Shown piece by piece: positions 27,117 to 35,928 of a stretch of 64,000 bases of DNA; position 1 is the stretch's first letter; each line of letters opens with the position of its first letter. The notes below the pieces were generated by a model, which ran no database searches, had not been told where the DNA came from, and worked only from the letters and a program-made list of their open reading frames with translations. The stretch lies in contig NZ_VDCQ01000042.1 in assembly GCF_006265175.1 (NCBI RefSeq), positions 21,797 to 85,796 on the forward strand. Reading direction: 5' to 3'. Made by a program: the position numbers and the translations under genes. The stretch is from Paenibacillus hemerocallicola. GTDB lineage: Bacteria; Bacillota; Bacilli; Paenibacillales; NBRC-103111.

Positions 27117-27168
27117 TTCACCGCTCATACGGTTAACACCTCATGTATGCGGAGTAGGCAAATAAAAA

Positions 27169-27518
27169 CTACGACCGCATCATAATCCGCATACAAGCCG
27201 GAGGCGTACTTGCGGGCGTAATAAGATGCGCCAGAGTATAACGGCGCCGGATTCCGTTATTGCCTCGATTTTCGTTACACTCCTGAGTATAACGGCACAG
27301 GCTTCCGTTATTTCGATCTCACAAGGTGAAAATGGGTAGTAAACAGTGGAATAGAGGAATAGAATTCCGTTATTTTGCTGTCGGCACTGCTTTCCGGGTC
27401 CATAACATACGTCAGTTCCGCTATTTTGTCGATACCCGGTCTCGCGAGCGTCGGAAAAGGCGGCAAGCGTTCAACGATCATGCGAGGTATGTACTTCTGT
27501 ATGCGGATTAGGCTGCAC
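27169..27518 (+). repeat. Dispersed ~350-bp repeat with terminal inverted repeats, copy B
   Basis: The outer ends carry a perfect 13-bp inverted repeat, TAATCCGCATACA at 27183-27195 and TGTATGCGGATTA at 27498-27510, with partial similarity extending outward. Inside are three ATTCCGTTATT-type words, the GGTGAAAATGGGTAG segment and a CATAACATACGTCAGTTCCGC block that align with copies A, C and D. A further TGTATGCGGAGTA lies just left at 27144. No transposase is encoded. Confidence 0.8.
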
Positions 27519-27550
27519 AAAAAACGAGCCCTCTTCATAGAAGGCCCATC
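27519..27550 (-). terminator. Terminator after cobyrinate a,c-diamide synthase gene
   Basis: Minus strand: CCTTC-TAT-GAAGAGG hairpin with flanking GGGC/GCTC pairing and TTTTTTG, directly touching the right end of repeat copy B. Confidence 0.65.
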
Positions 27551-27569
27551 CGTTCGTTTCGACTTTGAT

Positions 27570-29108
27570 TCAACTATTCTTTCTTATCTTGTAGCTTCGG
27601 CACGCTTGCAGCCAGCGCTCTACCATTCCCGGATTGGAGCCGAAATGGAAATGGACGTATCCCGCGACAAGATTGGCTGTCGCAAAGCCGTCGGGCTTTG
27701 TCCCCGAGCGTCCTGTCGTCGTATAAGCGGGAGAAGGGAACGCACCCCCGCGGGGCTGAAACGCGGAATAGTGAAACTCGTGGCCTCTCGCCGCTTCCCC
27801 TTCGCCGAGCAGGAAGTTTTGTTCCGTCCCGGCGATTTCCCGGTAGCCGAGCGCCGCCAGCTTCGGCTGCATCGTCACCGAGCCTTTGATCAGACCGACC
27901 ATCGGATACTCGTTTCCATGCGTATCGCGGATCGCCTCGGTCAAATACATAAACCCTCCGCATTCCGCCAGCGTCGGCATCCCGCTCTCGATTCGCTCCC
28001 GTACGGATGCCTTTACCTCCTCGAAGCCGGCCAGCCGTTCCGCAAACTCCTCGGGAAACCCTCCGCCGATATACAAGCCGTCCGCCTCCGCCGGTACGGA
28101 TTCCCCGGCCAGAGGGGAGAAGAACCTGCATTCGGCTCCGTGCGCCTCCAGCAGCTCCAAATTTTCCGGGTAATAAAAATGGAAGGCCGGGTCCTTCGCC
28201 ACGGCGATCACGATGCCGTTGTTCCGCGACGTCCTTGCGAATAGCGTCGGAGTGCAGGCCAAAGGCTTGCAAGCCGCTATCTCCATCAGCAAGTCGAGAT
28301 CGAGCCGCTCCGCGATCAACGCCCCGAGCTTGTCGAACATGGGTCTTAGCTCGCCCCGCTCGATGGAAGGGACAAGTCCGAGATGCCTTTCCGGAATTTC
28401 GAGCTCCGTCTCCCGCTTCAAATAGCCGACGACCGGGATGCCGCATTCCTGCTCGATCGCCTCTTTCACGATCCGGTAATGCCCGTCGCTTCCCGCCTTA
28501 TTGGCCACCACGCCGGCAATGCGGACAGAGGGGGAGAGACATTGAAAGCCTTTGACGACGGCGGCCGCACTGCGCGCCATGCTCTGCACATTGACGACGA
28601 GCAGAACCGGGGCTTCGATGATTTGGCTGATGTGCGCCGTACTGCCCTCGTCGGTCAACGGATCTTTCCCGTCGTACATCCCCATGACCCCTTCGATGAC
28701 AGAGATGTCCGCCCCGTCACTCCCCCGAATGAATATTTCCTTCACTGCCTCCGGGCCGAGCATCCAGCTGTCCAAATTGCGCGAAGGCCTGCCCGTAACG
28801 GCGGCATGATACGTCGGATCGATATAGTCCGGTCCGCACTTAAAGCCCTGTATCGCGTAGCCCTGCGCCTGCAGCGCCGCCATAATTCCGATCGTTACGG
28901 TCGTTTTGCCCGCTCCGCTGCCCGTACCCGCGATGACGAGTCTGCGATGTGAAGAGTGCGGCTGGCCGGCGTCGTCGGAGATAGCGGCATGTGCCGTTCG
29001 TTCGCCGTACCGTCGGCGTTCGCTTTCGCGCAGTTCGCGATCGCTCCGTTTCAATTCGTCAGTCTCGCTTTCATACGGCGATTTCGCTGACTGCCGTTCG
29101 CTCATCAT
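27570..29108 (-). CDS. Cobyrinate a,c-diamide synthase (CbiA/CobB type)
   Basis: 512 residues. After an unusual charged extension of about 55 residues rich in S, E and R, the amidoligase domain begins: P-loop AGTGSGAGKTTVTIGI, GFKCGPDYIDPTYHAAVTGR, NLDSW, EGVMGMYDG, and in the C-terminal glutamine amidotransferase domain LAECGGFMYLTE, which holds the catalytic cysteine, with a GHEFHYS histidine region. It amidates the a and c side chains of cobyrinic acid using glutamine and ATP in B12 synthesis. ATG at 29108 has GGAGAGG upstream. No other cobalamin genes and no B12 riboswitch are visible around it. Confidence 0.92.
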   Translation of the reverse strand: MMSERQSAKSPYESETDELKRSDRELRESERRRYGERTAHAAISDDAGQPHSSHRRLVIAGTGSGAGKTTVTIGIMAALQAQGYAIQGFKCGPDYIDPTYHAAVTGRPSRNLDSWMLGPEAVKEIFIRGSDGADISVIEGVMGMYDGKDPLTDEGSTAHISQIIEAPVLLVVNVQSMARSAAAVVKGFQCLSPSVRIAGVVANKAGSDGHYRIVKEAIEQECGIPVVGYLKRETELEIPERHLGLVPSIERGELRPMFDKLGALIAERLDLDLLMEIAACKPLACTPTLFARTSRNNGIVIAVAKDPAFHFYYPENLELLEAHGAECRFFSPLAGESVPAEADGLYIGGGFPEEFAERLAGFEEVKASVRERIESGMPTLAECGGFMYLTEAIRDTHGNEYPMVGLIKGSVTMQPKLAALGYREIAGTEQNFLLGEGEAARGHEFHYSAFQPRGGAFPSPAYTTTGRSGTKPDGFATANLVAGYVHFHFGSNPGMVERWLQACRSYKIRKNS

Positions 29109-29224
29109 GGGGAACCTCTCCTATATCCAGGTTATGCGCCTTTGACCGGTACACGATGTTCGGCCATCCTTCCGAAATGATACCGCGAAATTGTCGAATC
29201 GTCCATATGGCGAGCCGGACAAGC

Positions 29225-29953
29225 TCAACTCCGGTAGGCCGGCATGTCCAGCAGCTCGTCGAGACCGACCGGGCTGAGCCGCTTCCGCTGCAGCGACTCG
29301 ATCATGTGCGGCAGCGCCTTCGCCGTCTCTATACAGCCCGAATGGGAATGCATGAGGATGATCTCCCCGTTTCTGACGAAGGAATCCACGTTCCATCCGA
29401 TGTGCGCCGCCTCCTTCTGAGACCAGTCCAGCGTATCGAGCGACCAAAGCACGGTAGAGCAGCCGGCCTGCGCCGCAGCGCGAAAAACGGTCTCGTCGGC
29501 ATCTCCGAACGGAGGGCGGAACAGAGCGGGCTCCTTCCCGATGATGCACCGGATCGCGGCTTGCGTTTCATGAAAATCTAACTCCAGGCCGTCCGGGTCC
29601 AACGTCGTCAGCCGATCATGGTTATAGCTGTGGCCAAGCACGAGGTGGCCGGCCTCGTATACGGCCTTCACCACCTCCGGATGCTTCTGTGCTCTGCTGC
29701 CGACGAAGAAAAAGCTTCCTCTCACGCCGTATCGGGTCAACGTTTCCGCGATCATCGGGGTGATGGAATCGTCCGGGCCGTCGTCGAACGTCAATGCGAC
29801 CTTCGGCGTATCCGGGCCGTTCAACCGAACGAGCCCGGTATGACGTTTCGCCTGCAGCAGCGCCTTATCCCGCCATTGCAGCAGCCTTTCCCTCGCTTCG
29901 TCCGTCATCCGTTCGGAATAGCCTTCTATGTTCAGAAAGTAGTTTTTGTTCAT
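29225..29953 (-). CDS. Polysaccharide deacetylase (NodB domain)
   Basis: 242 residues without a signal peptide. The NodB carbohydrate esterase 4 motifs are in order: VALTFDDGPDDS (catalytic base and metal Asp), GHSYNHDRL (H-x3-H metal site), FRPPFGDAD, LWSLDTLDW and ILMHSH. Such enzymes remove acetyl groups from peptidoglycan, chitin or other amino sugars. ATG at 29953 has AAGGAGA upstream; the open frame continues 77 codons further without conservation. Confidence 0.9.
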   Translation of the reverse strand: MNKNYFLNIEGYSERMTDEARERLLQWRDKALLQAKRHTGLVRLNGPDTPKVALTFDDGPDDSITPMIAETLTRYGVRGSFFFVGSRAQKHPEVVKAVYEAGHLVLGHSYNHDRLTTLDPDGLELDFHETQAAIRCIIGKEPALFRPPFGDADETVFRAAAQAGCSTVLWSLDTLDWSQKEAAHIGWNVDSFVRNGEIILMHSHSGCIETAKALPHMIESLQRKRLSPVGLDELLDMPAYRS

Positions 29954-30210
29954 AATAAGTCTCCTTTCAAGAAATTTTACTCCAAAATTACTATACCTCA
30001 TCTCCGCAGCAAAGAGGACAAAACCTTTGCCTCGATTGATATGCACGTACGATGAGCGGACCATACATCCTGCATTATGTCCGGAAAAACGCAAAAGCCA
30101 CACCCTGCTGTGCAACTTCAATACGCCGCTTGAAGCAATCGCCGGCTCCGTTGTGGCGATCGGCAGCAAAGGAACGGCATGCATGCCGATAATAAAGGCA
30201 ACATATTCTT

Positions 30211-30480
30211 ATGATGCCGGAGGGCAAAGGGATAGGTTTTCACTCGCCCGCCGACAACGGCTTCCGCAGGTTCTTATCGGACGACCGGATGCTGTCGGCA
30301 GACGGAGTCGCATTCGACCAAAAAGGGTCTATCCTCTTCAACAACAACCGGCTGCACCAAATGTTCGATGAAGACGGCTCGGATATCGATTGGAACAATC
30401 CGTACTATTTGATCATATGGGAAGCATATGTCGGACCCGATGTAAAATCATATTTGTATGCGAGATGCAGGCGGACGCGA
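30211..30480 (+). pseudogene. Major royal jelly/yellow-family protein, C-terminal remnant
   Basis: The translation around SADGVAFDQKGSILFNNNRL then HQMF and a closing WEAYVGPDVKSYLYA resembles the final beta-propeller blade of the royal-jelly/yellow family, which some bacteria carry. Only about 85 residues remain of a protein normally around 350-400, and the frame then runs into unrelated codons. The 150 bp before it holds no continuation. Interpreted as a decayed gene. Confidence 0.55.
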
Positions 30481-30520
30481 TCTTGTTCGCCCGCAAGCTG
30501 GGCAAAGCCCTATGAACAAT

Positions 30521-30556
30521 AAAACCCCGCCACGGATTCGTCCGGACGGGGTTTTG
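30521..30556. terminator. Bidirectional terminator
   Basis: AAAACCCCGCC and GGACGGGGTTTT arms around a short loop. The T run serves both directions; on the minus strand it ends the lipoprotein operon. Confidence 0.8.
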
Positions 30557-30586
30557 CAGCTATTCGGCTAATCAGGCGCCGACCAA

Positions 30587-31150
30587 TCAGGCGCCGACCA
30601 TGGACAGGTCGGCAATGTCGACTCTATCCGGCAAAGCTTTTTTGGATATGCGGATGAGCGAGGTAACGAACACGTCTCCCGCGCTTCCGTCCGGAACCGG
30701 TTCGTTGTCCCGCGGCTTGACCGCGATCGTCAAGAGCGGACGCCCTTCCGGCGCAGCCTCGGACAACCGGACGGCTTCGATCTCGAAGCCTTCGCTTGCC
30801 GAGAGCTTTCGGCCGACGCTGACGCAAATAAAGTAATAATCCGCGTCCTCTTTCACGAGAAAGCCGCCGGGCACCGATTTGCGGTAACGTTCATAAGCGG
30901 TGCGCAAACCGTCGTCCAACCGTCGGTCCGCAGGAAGCGATTCCCATGCGTAGCGGTCGGAGTATTTCGCATACAGCATGCTTTCATAAGCTACGGCGAT
31001 ACTTGCCGGAGCGGCCGAAGCCGACCCGCCCCCGATCGCTTCCGTAATCGATTTCGCTTCGATCGCCGAATTGTCGCTGGAACAGCCGGCCAGCAAACCG
31101 GAGGTCAGGAGCGCGGCTCCGGCCCATATCGTGAAACGGCATATTCTCAT
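30587..31150 (-). CDS. Lipoprotein, possibly PrcB_C-like
   Basis: 187 residues with a lipoprotein signal ending LLAGC. The C-terminal half (YYFICVSVGRKLSASEGFEI, then LLTIAVKPRD and a P-D closing strand) has the strand pattern of PrcB_C domains, which occur in secreted proteins linked to proteolysis; this is a weak similarity. The ATG overlaps the stop of the upstream membrane-protein gene by four bases, so the two are probably co-translated and may act together at the cell surface. Confidence 0.7.
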   Translation of the reverse strand: MRICRFTIWAGAALLTSGLLAGCSSDNSAIEAKSITEAIGGGSASAAPASIAVAYESMLYAKYSDRYAWESLPADRRLDDGLRTAYERYRKSVPGGFLVKEDADYYFICVSVGRKLSASEGFEIEAVRLSEAAPEGRPLLTIAVKPRDNEPVPDGSAGDVFVTSLIRISKKALPDRVDIADLSMVGA

Positions 31151-31614
31151 TTCAGCTCGGACACCTTTCCGCTGACCGGATTGACGATATATTCGACCTG
31201 TGTGCCCCGATCGGGAACGACAATCACGTAGCCTCTCGATATAAACGGGTTCGAGACGCCTTCCAGCGTCACATACCTTTTACCGCCATCCGCGATCGGT
31301 TCGGCGTCGTCCTGTCTGTGGGAGCGCACCAAATCTACCGCTTCCTCATACGAGACGTTCGGTTGGAACCCGGCATACACGATCGGCGGCAGCAGGAACA
31401 ACATCGCTTGCAGCGCGACGAACAGCTTGAGCCGACGCGGCGCCTCGCGCTTGAACAGCATGATGCTTTGGAGGAAGCCGAGCAGGGGCAGCGTGACGAG
31501 AAAGCCGATGCTCATCGCACCGTCATATAGGAAAAGAGCGGCGACGCCTGCGGCTAGCTCGGCGGCAAAGAGCAAAGTCATCGCGATACGCAGTCTCGGG
31601 ATGGCTTGTTTCAT
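31147..31614 (-). CDS. Membrane protein with C-terminal extracytoplasmic domain, unknown
   Basis: 155 residues: three hydrophobic segments in the first 90 residues, then a soluble domain with YVTLEGVSNPFISRGYVIVV and VEYIVNPVSGKVSELK, the latter resembling the end of PepSY-like domains. I do not recognise the family. ATG at 31614 is chosen for AGGATG upstream; a longer start at 31653 has no ribosome site. Forms a two-gene operon with the lipoprotein gene downstream. Confidence 0.7.
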   Translation of the reverse strand: MKQAIPRLRIAMTLLFAAELAAGVAALFLYDGAMSIGFLVTLPLLGFLQSIMLFKREAPRRLKLFVALQAMLFLLPPIVYAGFQPNVSYEEAVDLVRSHRQDDAEPIADGGKRYVTLEGVSNPFISRGYVIVVPDRGTQVEYIVNPVSGKVSELK

Positions 31615-31703
31615 CGCTTCACATCCTGAACCTATTTTTCCACTCCGATCCATTGTACCATACTCGGCTCGAGCTCGTTACCGCCGCCGGCCCGTTCCGC
31701 CGT

Positions 31704-32090
31704 CTACGGAATATAAGCTATGCACTCGATCTCCACGGTCATGCCCGGCGGAAACTTGCCGATTTCGACCGTGCTGCGCGCGGGAGGTTCATGAGCGAAC
31801 GTCTCCGCATATACCCGGTCATAAGCTTTGAAGTCGTCCAGGTCGCGCAGAAACGACGTTACCTTGACCACATGCTCGATGGAAGTTCCGGACGCCCGCA
31901 AAATCTCGCCCATATAATGCAGGACGAGTCGGGTCTGCTCCACGATATCGTCCGGATACAGCACTTTGCCCGTTCCGAGCTCGAACGGGCACGTTCCCGC
32001 CACATACACCATATTGCCGAGCTTGACGGCTTGGGAGTATTTCCCCCCGGGGGCGGGAGCCCTGTCCGTCGCAATAATTTCTTTTCTCAT
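31704..32090 (-). CDS. RidA/YjgF-family reactive enamine/imine deaminase-like protein
   Basis: 128 residues: GGKYSQAVKLGNMVYVAGTC, VVKVTSFLRDLDDF and the closing ARSTVEIGKFPPGMTVEIEC, which includes the conserved arginine used by RidA to hydrolyse 2-aminoacrylate-type imines. It is probably a substrate-specific member because it is the third gene of an operon with an SDR and a Gfo/Idh/MocA enzyme. ATG at 32090 has AAGGAGG upstream. Confidence 0.9.
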   Translation of the reverse strand: MRKEIIATDRAPAPGGKYSQAVKLGNMVYVAGTCPFELGTGKVLYPDDIVEQTRLVLHYMGEILRASGTSIEHVVKVTSFLRDLDDFKAYDRVYAETFAHEPPARSTVEIGKFPPGMTVEIECIAYIP

Positions 32091-32130
32091 TTGACGTAAC
32101 CTCCTTTTGTTCGTATGCTTTTTGAATCGT

Positions 32131-32904
32131 TCAGGCGTTTTTGCCGAAAACGGCGCCTCCGTCGATATACAACGGCGAGCCCATCATGAATTTCGATTCG
32201 TCCGACGCGAGAAACAGCGCCGCCTTGGCCACATCCTCGGGCCGGCCGAGCTCCTCGCTCAGCTGGCGCTTCTTGATCGATTCGAGTCCGGCCTCCGGAT
32301 CGTCGTACGAATTGCGCAAATACGTTTCCACGAACGGGGTCAATATCGTTCCGGGCAGCAGGGCGTTAACCCGGATGCCGTACGGCGCGTAGTCCACCTG
32401 CATCGACTTCGTCAGCGCCAGCACCGCCCCTTTCGTCGCCGCATAGGACGCCCGCCTCGCAAGACCGATCTCGGCTACGCAGGACGACATGTTGATGATC
32501 GTGCCCTGCCTGCGCTCCATCATGTGCGGGACGATATATTTGCTCGGCAAATATACTCCTTTAATATTGATGCTCATGATCCGGTCCCAGGCGTCCGGCT
32601 CCACCTCGTGCAGCATGCCGACCCCGCTAATGCCGGCGTTGTTGAACAACGCGTCGATCCGGCCGAAGCGGGCAAGCGCCCGCTCCGTCATCGCGCTCAC
32701 CTCGTCCGGCCTGGTGACGTCCGCGCGTATGTACAGCGCGGTCCCGCCTGCGGCCTCGATTCGGCTGACGGTGTCCTGTCCTTTCCCGTCGTCGAGGTCG
32801 TTCACGATTACGGCCGCTCCCTCGGCGGCGAACAGCGCGGCCGTGCTTTGCCCGATGCCGGAGCCCGCTCCGGTAATCAGGCATACTTTATCGCGCAATC
32901 TCAT
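32131..32904 (-). CDS. Short-chain dehydrogenase/reductase
   Basis: 257 residues, classical SDR: cofactor motif TGAGSGIG, NNAGISG, catalytic SYAATKGAV with the serine in NMSSCVAEIG upstream, and a C-terminal LYIDGGAVFGKNA. It oxidises or reduces a hydroxyl group of an unknown sugar or metabolite with NAD(P). GGGAGGG precedes the ATG at 32904. It lies between the Gfo/Idh/MocA and RidA genes with gaps of about 40 bases, so the three form an operon, probably catabolic. Confidence 0.92.
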   Translation of the reverse strand: MRLRDKVCLITGAGSGIGQSTAALFAAEGAAVIVNDLDDGKGQDTVSRIEAAGGTALYIRADVTRPDEVSAMTERALARFGRIDALFNNAGISGVGMLHEVEPDAWDRIMSINIKGVYLPSKYIVPHMMERRQGTIINMSSCVAEIGLARRASYAATKGAVLALTKSMQVDYAPYGIRVNALLPGTILTPFVETYLRNSYDDPEAGLESIKKRQLSEELGRPEDVAKAALFLASDESKFMMGSPLYIDGGAVFGKNA

Positions 32905-32945
32905 GTCCGTTCCCTCCCGGTCTTATGATGATGATGGACATTCGC

Positions 32946-33947
32946 TCACGCCTGCGGGCGCTCTTCCTGTCCGCTCGCGCACGAACGGATAATCGCTTCG
33001 GCTACCGCGATGCCGTGCACCGCATCGTCGAACGACGTATATTCGGGCTTCGTCCCGTTCGCCACGCAGGCGCTTATATAGGTCAGCTGCTCGCGGAGCA
33101 CGCCGTACGAGCTTCCGTTTAACGTATGATGGATAAAATAGTCCGGCGACGTTCTGCCCCGCGCATCCCACAGCTGCAAATTGGAGCCGCTGTTGGCGAA
33201 TTGCGCCGTCCCTTCCGTGCCGATCACCTCCGCGGCGTCGTTCATGACGATGCCCGCTTCGTCCGGCGTCATCCAGTTGCTGTGCAGGAAGGCGATCGTC
33301 CCGTTCTCGAACTGGAGGCACGACCACAATATATCCGGCACGACATCGTCGTTGACCGCTTTGCCGTACGCTTTGACCGATTTGACCCGGCTGCCCGCAT
33401 ACCAGATCGCGATGTCCAGGTCGTGCACCGTCAGCTCGAACACCGTGTGCGTCCGCTTGTACGTGCGGAACATGCCTTTCGTCCGTCCCCGCTTCAAGAA
33501 CATGCTTTGCGGCGCGCCGATCCGGCCCGAATGAATCGCGTTGTAGATGTCCGCGTACCGCGGCTCGAACCGCAGCAGATGGCCGGCGAAAATAAACTTC
33601 CCGTGCTCCTCCGCCGTCTTGGCCATGGCCGCGGCTTCCTCGAGCTTGGTCGATACCGGCTTTTCCACAAGCACATGCTTGCCCGATTTCAACGCCGCTA
33701 CCGCTGGCCCGAAATGCTCGTGCTCGAACGTCGCGATGCTGACCAGATCGATATCCGTCCGCTCCAGCAGCTCTTCGCTGCGGCTGTACGCATGGGGTAC
33801 GGAGAATTGCTCCGCAAGCTGCCTGACCCGTTCTTCGTTGCGGTCGCAGAGCGCCACGACTTCTACCTGCGGCATCGAATGAAACGCTTCCAAATGGCAG
33901 CTTCCCCAGCTGCCCAATCCGATAATGCCCACCCTGACTTTGTTCAT
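32946..33947 (-). CDS. Gfo/Idh/MocA-family oxidoreductase
   Basis: 333 residues with VRVGIIGLGSWGSCHLEAFH Rossmann start and the catalytic HVLVEKPVSTKLEEA; the C-terminal domain contains FELTVHDLDIAIWY with the expected His-Asp. First gene of the RidA/SDR operon. ATG at 33947 has GGGAG upstream; 13 extra codons to 33986 are possible. The promoter region carries the 15-mer TATATTATATATAAT, also found at the same distance before the large carbohydrate-active gene at 50.0 kb. Confidence 0.9.
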   Translation of the reverse strand: MNKVRVGIIGLGSWGSCHLEAFHSMPQVEVVALCDRNEERVRQLAEQFSVPHAYSRSEELLERTDIDLVSIATFEHEHFGPAVAALKSGKHVLVEKPVSTKLEEAAAMAKTAEEHGKFIFAGHLLRFEPRYADIYNAIHSGRIGAPQSMFLKRGRTKGMFRTYKRTHTVFELTVHDLDIAIWYAGSRVKSVKAYGKAVNDDVVPDILWSCLQFENGTIAFLHSNWMTPDEAGIVMNDAAEVIGTEGTAQFANSGSNLQLWDARGRTSPDYFIHHTLNGSSYGVLREQLTYISACVANGTKPEYTSFDDAVHGIAVAEAIIRSCASGQEERPQA

Positions 33948-34001
33948 ATTCGTTCCCGCTCCCATCTTCCGAGTTTGCTTCCGCAAGAGTTGTTCATTTT
34001 A

Positions 34002-34016
34002 TATATTATATATAAT
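34002..34016 (-). promoter_or_regulatory. A+T-rich palindromic motif upstream of oxidoreductase operon
   Basis: TATATTATATATAAT, containing the perfect 12-bp palindrome ATTATATATAAT, ends 55 bases before the start codon. An identical 15-mer stands 56 bases before the gene starting at 50008. Confidence 0.45.
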
Positions 34017-34137
34017 ACATGCAATAGAATTATATCGTCTAATGGCGAGCGTTTCAACCGCAAAAGCAAAATACTTGTCGCATCGCACTTCTCTTCTCCG
34101 TCGCGCTCGAAACTCAGGCGCTTATTGAAACCGCCGC

Positions 34138-34326
34138 ATGGCGGTCGGTCGAGCCCTGCATCGCTCCTGCAGCTTGTTCACGACGATCAGGGCCAGCGAA
34201 GAGAATCGCGTCCTGATTATTACGAAGCCGAAGTCATTGCTGGAAAGTAATACCCGGTATGCCCAAGGCGGTATTGCCGCAGCAATATCGGACGCGAAGC
34301 GCCCGGCACGCGTTGGCGCGACGTGA
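34138..34326 (+). pseudogene. L-aspartate oxidase (NadB), N-terminal remnant
   Basis: An open frame contains RVLIITKPKSLLESNTRYAQ followed by GGIAAAIS, the highly typical second conserved block of NadB after the FAD-binding glycine motif. The glycine motif itself and the remaining about 450 residues are missing; the frame stops at 34326 and downstream frames show at best scattered similarity. A decayed fragment. Confidence 0.7.
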
Positions 34327-34732
34327 CGACGGCCTAAACACAGGTGTCCATACGGCAGTCGAACTTCATGCGATCGTCCGGCACGCGCCTCCAGCTCTCG
34401 ATGCCGCCATCCTGTGCGATTGGGCTTGCTTGCGTATCTGTATGTAGCGTTTATGAATGTGGACGGGAGCCCGCTTGCGTTGGATTAGTGAACCTTATTC
34501 TTATTTCATTAATTTCCCTCTATTTCGGGAATCGCGCAAAACATCGAACCCCATTTTATTGTGAACTTAGGTTCGGTAACAGTAAATTTTGGTGCACTAA
34601 TTACGCTTAGCCAGTTAAAATCTACAAATTAATGGAATGGTGTTCACTGTCTGTATACTTGAGCTCACTATTTATTTCCTTTCCCGCCGGGTGTGCCGAT
34701 TTCCTTCCAGATCGTTTCGTTTAGAAAAAAAA
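34327..34732. other. Intergenic A+T-rich stretch with GTGAAC-type words
   Basis: No gene is supported. It holds spaced repeats of GTGAAC/GTTCAC-type words, for example GTGAACCTTATTC near 34490, GTGAACTTAGGTTC near 34560 and GGTGTTCACTG near 34640, a further variant of the intergenic word clusters. Confidence 0.5.
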
Positions 34733-35085
34733 CTGCGACAGCATAATCCGCATACAACCTGGAGGCCTCACGATGAAGCGGGAGCGACATGTTGCCGTAA
34801 ATAGAGGAACTGAATTCCGTTATTGTCCCGAATCCCGTTACACTCTTGAAGATTACGGAACAGGATTCCGCTATATCGATCTTTCGGGGTGAAAACGATC
34901 GTGATCAGCGGAATAGCGGAGAGGTTTTCCCTTATTTTGCAATCAACAGAAGTACTCGGGTCAATAGCATACTCCAGTTCCGCTATTTTCTGGATTCGCG
35001 ATCCCGCTAGGCACCGGCAAAGGCAGCCAGCCTTTCACCGATCAGTCGGTACATGCATGTTTGTACGCGAATTACGCAGTCGCAG
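34733..35085 (+). repeat. Dispersed ~350-bp repeat with 25-bp terminal inverted repeats, copy C
   Basis: Best preserved copy, 353 bp. Left end 34733-34757 starts CTGCGAC and finishes TAATCCGCATACAA; the right end 35061-35085 is its inverted copy with 21 of 25 positions matching. Internal words (AGAGGAAC...ATTCCGTTATT, TTACGGAACAGGATTCCGC, GGAATAGCGGAGAGG) and the TCGGGGTGAAAACGAT segment align with A, B and D. A runs flank both ends on the plus strand. Confidence 0.8.
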
Positions 35086-35125
35086 AAAAAAAAGCCTTCT
35101 CCCGCCTCGAGGCGCAAAGAAGACT
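35086..35125 (-). terminator. Terminator after DUF3298 gene
   Basis: Minus strand AGTCTTCT...GCGCCTCGAGGCG...AGAAGGCT followed by TTTTTTTT, seven bases beyond the stop and directly abutting repeat copy C. Confidence 0.85.
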
Positions 35126-35131
35126 TCGCAT

Positions 35132-35758
35132 TCATTGCATGACCGGCTGCAGCCGGCCGATCGGCCCCTTCGGGTCGATGATGTCGGAAATTTCCGAGTA
35201 CGGAATCGGGAACGTCGGGAACCCGTACGCATAAGGCGTATATTCGTACAGCTGGTAATAAACGACCAGCCCTTCAGGGGTCAAATAATAGTCCTGATTC
35301 GGCCCCACCCCTTTAAACGGGGTAGTTTCGAAAATCGGCACATCCTTCTCCTCGATCTGCTTCTGCAAAATCGCGTCGATCTCCCGCTTGTAGCCGCTGT
35401 CTTCGCGGAACAAATCGGCGAACCGGTACTCCCGCCCGTCCCATAAGTCCATCGTCAGCGACTTTTGCACCGTCACTCCATGCGCGGCTCCTTGCGCGTA
35501 CGCGTAATTCCGGAACACGATGCTGATCAGCCCATGCCCGTTCAGCGTAATCTCGTACGTTCCCGTCATCTCCTTCGTCGGGTCCTGCACGTAGCCTTGA
35601 TCGCGGATGAGCCGATATACCATCTGCATAATCCGGTCGTTGATGATCATCTGCGCCTTGCGGTTCGGCAATCCGGTCAATTGCGGGTACCGGATTTGCA
35701 GACGGGGCTTGATCATCACCTTTTTCGATATCGTAGCGGATACGTCACGAAACTCCAT
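35132..35758 (-). CDS. DUF3298/RsiV-like domain protein
   Basis: 208 residues without signal peptide or membrane helix. It has the paired pattern of DUF4163/DUF3298: an N-terminal strand region (RLQIRYPQLTGLPNRKAQMI), GAAHGVTVQKSLTMDLWDGR and a C-terminal EGLVVYYQLYEYTPYAYGFP, as in the extracytoplasmic part of the anti-sigma factor RsiV. Because it lacks the membrane anchor and sigma-binding domain, it is probably not an anti-sigma factor. AGGAGGT touches the GTG at 35770, so ATG at 35758 is the likely start. Confidence 0.8.
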   Translation of the reverse strand: MEFRDVSATISKKVMIKPRLQIRYPQLTGLPNRKAQMIINDRIMQMVYRLIRDQGYVQDPTKEMTGTYEITLNGHGLISIVFRNYAYAQGAAHGVTVQKSLTMDLWDGREYRFADLFREDSGYKREIDAILQKQIEEKDVPIFETTPFKGVGPNQDYYLTPEGLVVYYQLYEYTPYAYGFPTFPIPYSEISDIIDPKGPIGRLQPVMQ

Positions 35759-35894
35759 GGTCGTCCGCACACCTCCTGCTCGCTGATAGTCGCCTACTAC
35801 TACCCATATTCAGCAAAAAGAAAAAGGTGCGCGCCTCCGCGATTTTCGTTTATCGGCATACGTTGCCGTTCACGTTCAAACCTTCAAAAACAAA

Positions 35895-35922
35895 AAAGCT
35901 TCTCAACCGGAGCTGAAAAGCG
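35895..35922 (-). terminator. Terminator after 66-residue gene
   Basis: Minus strand GCTTTTCA and TTGAGAAGC arms followed by TTTTTTG, just downstream of the stop codon at 35929. Confidence 0.7.
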
Positions 35923-35928
35923 GGCGCG

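Noticed and set aside
28709..29108. Cobalamin riboswitch or further cob genes near the a,c-diamide synthase
   Set aside because: No B12-box sequence or neighbouring pathway gene is visible on either side.
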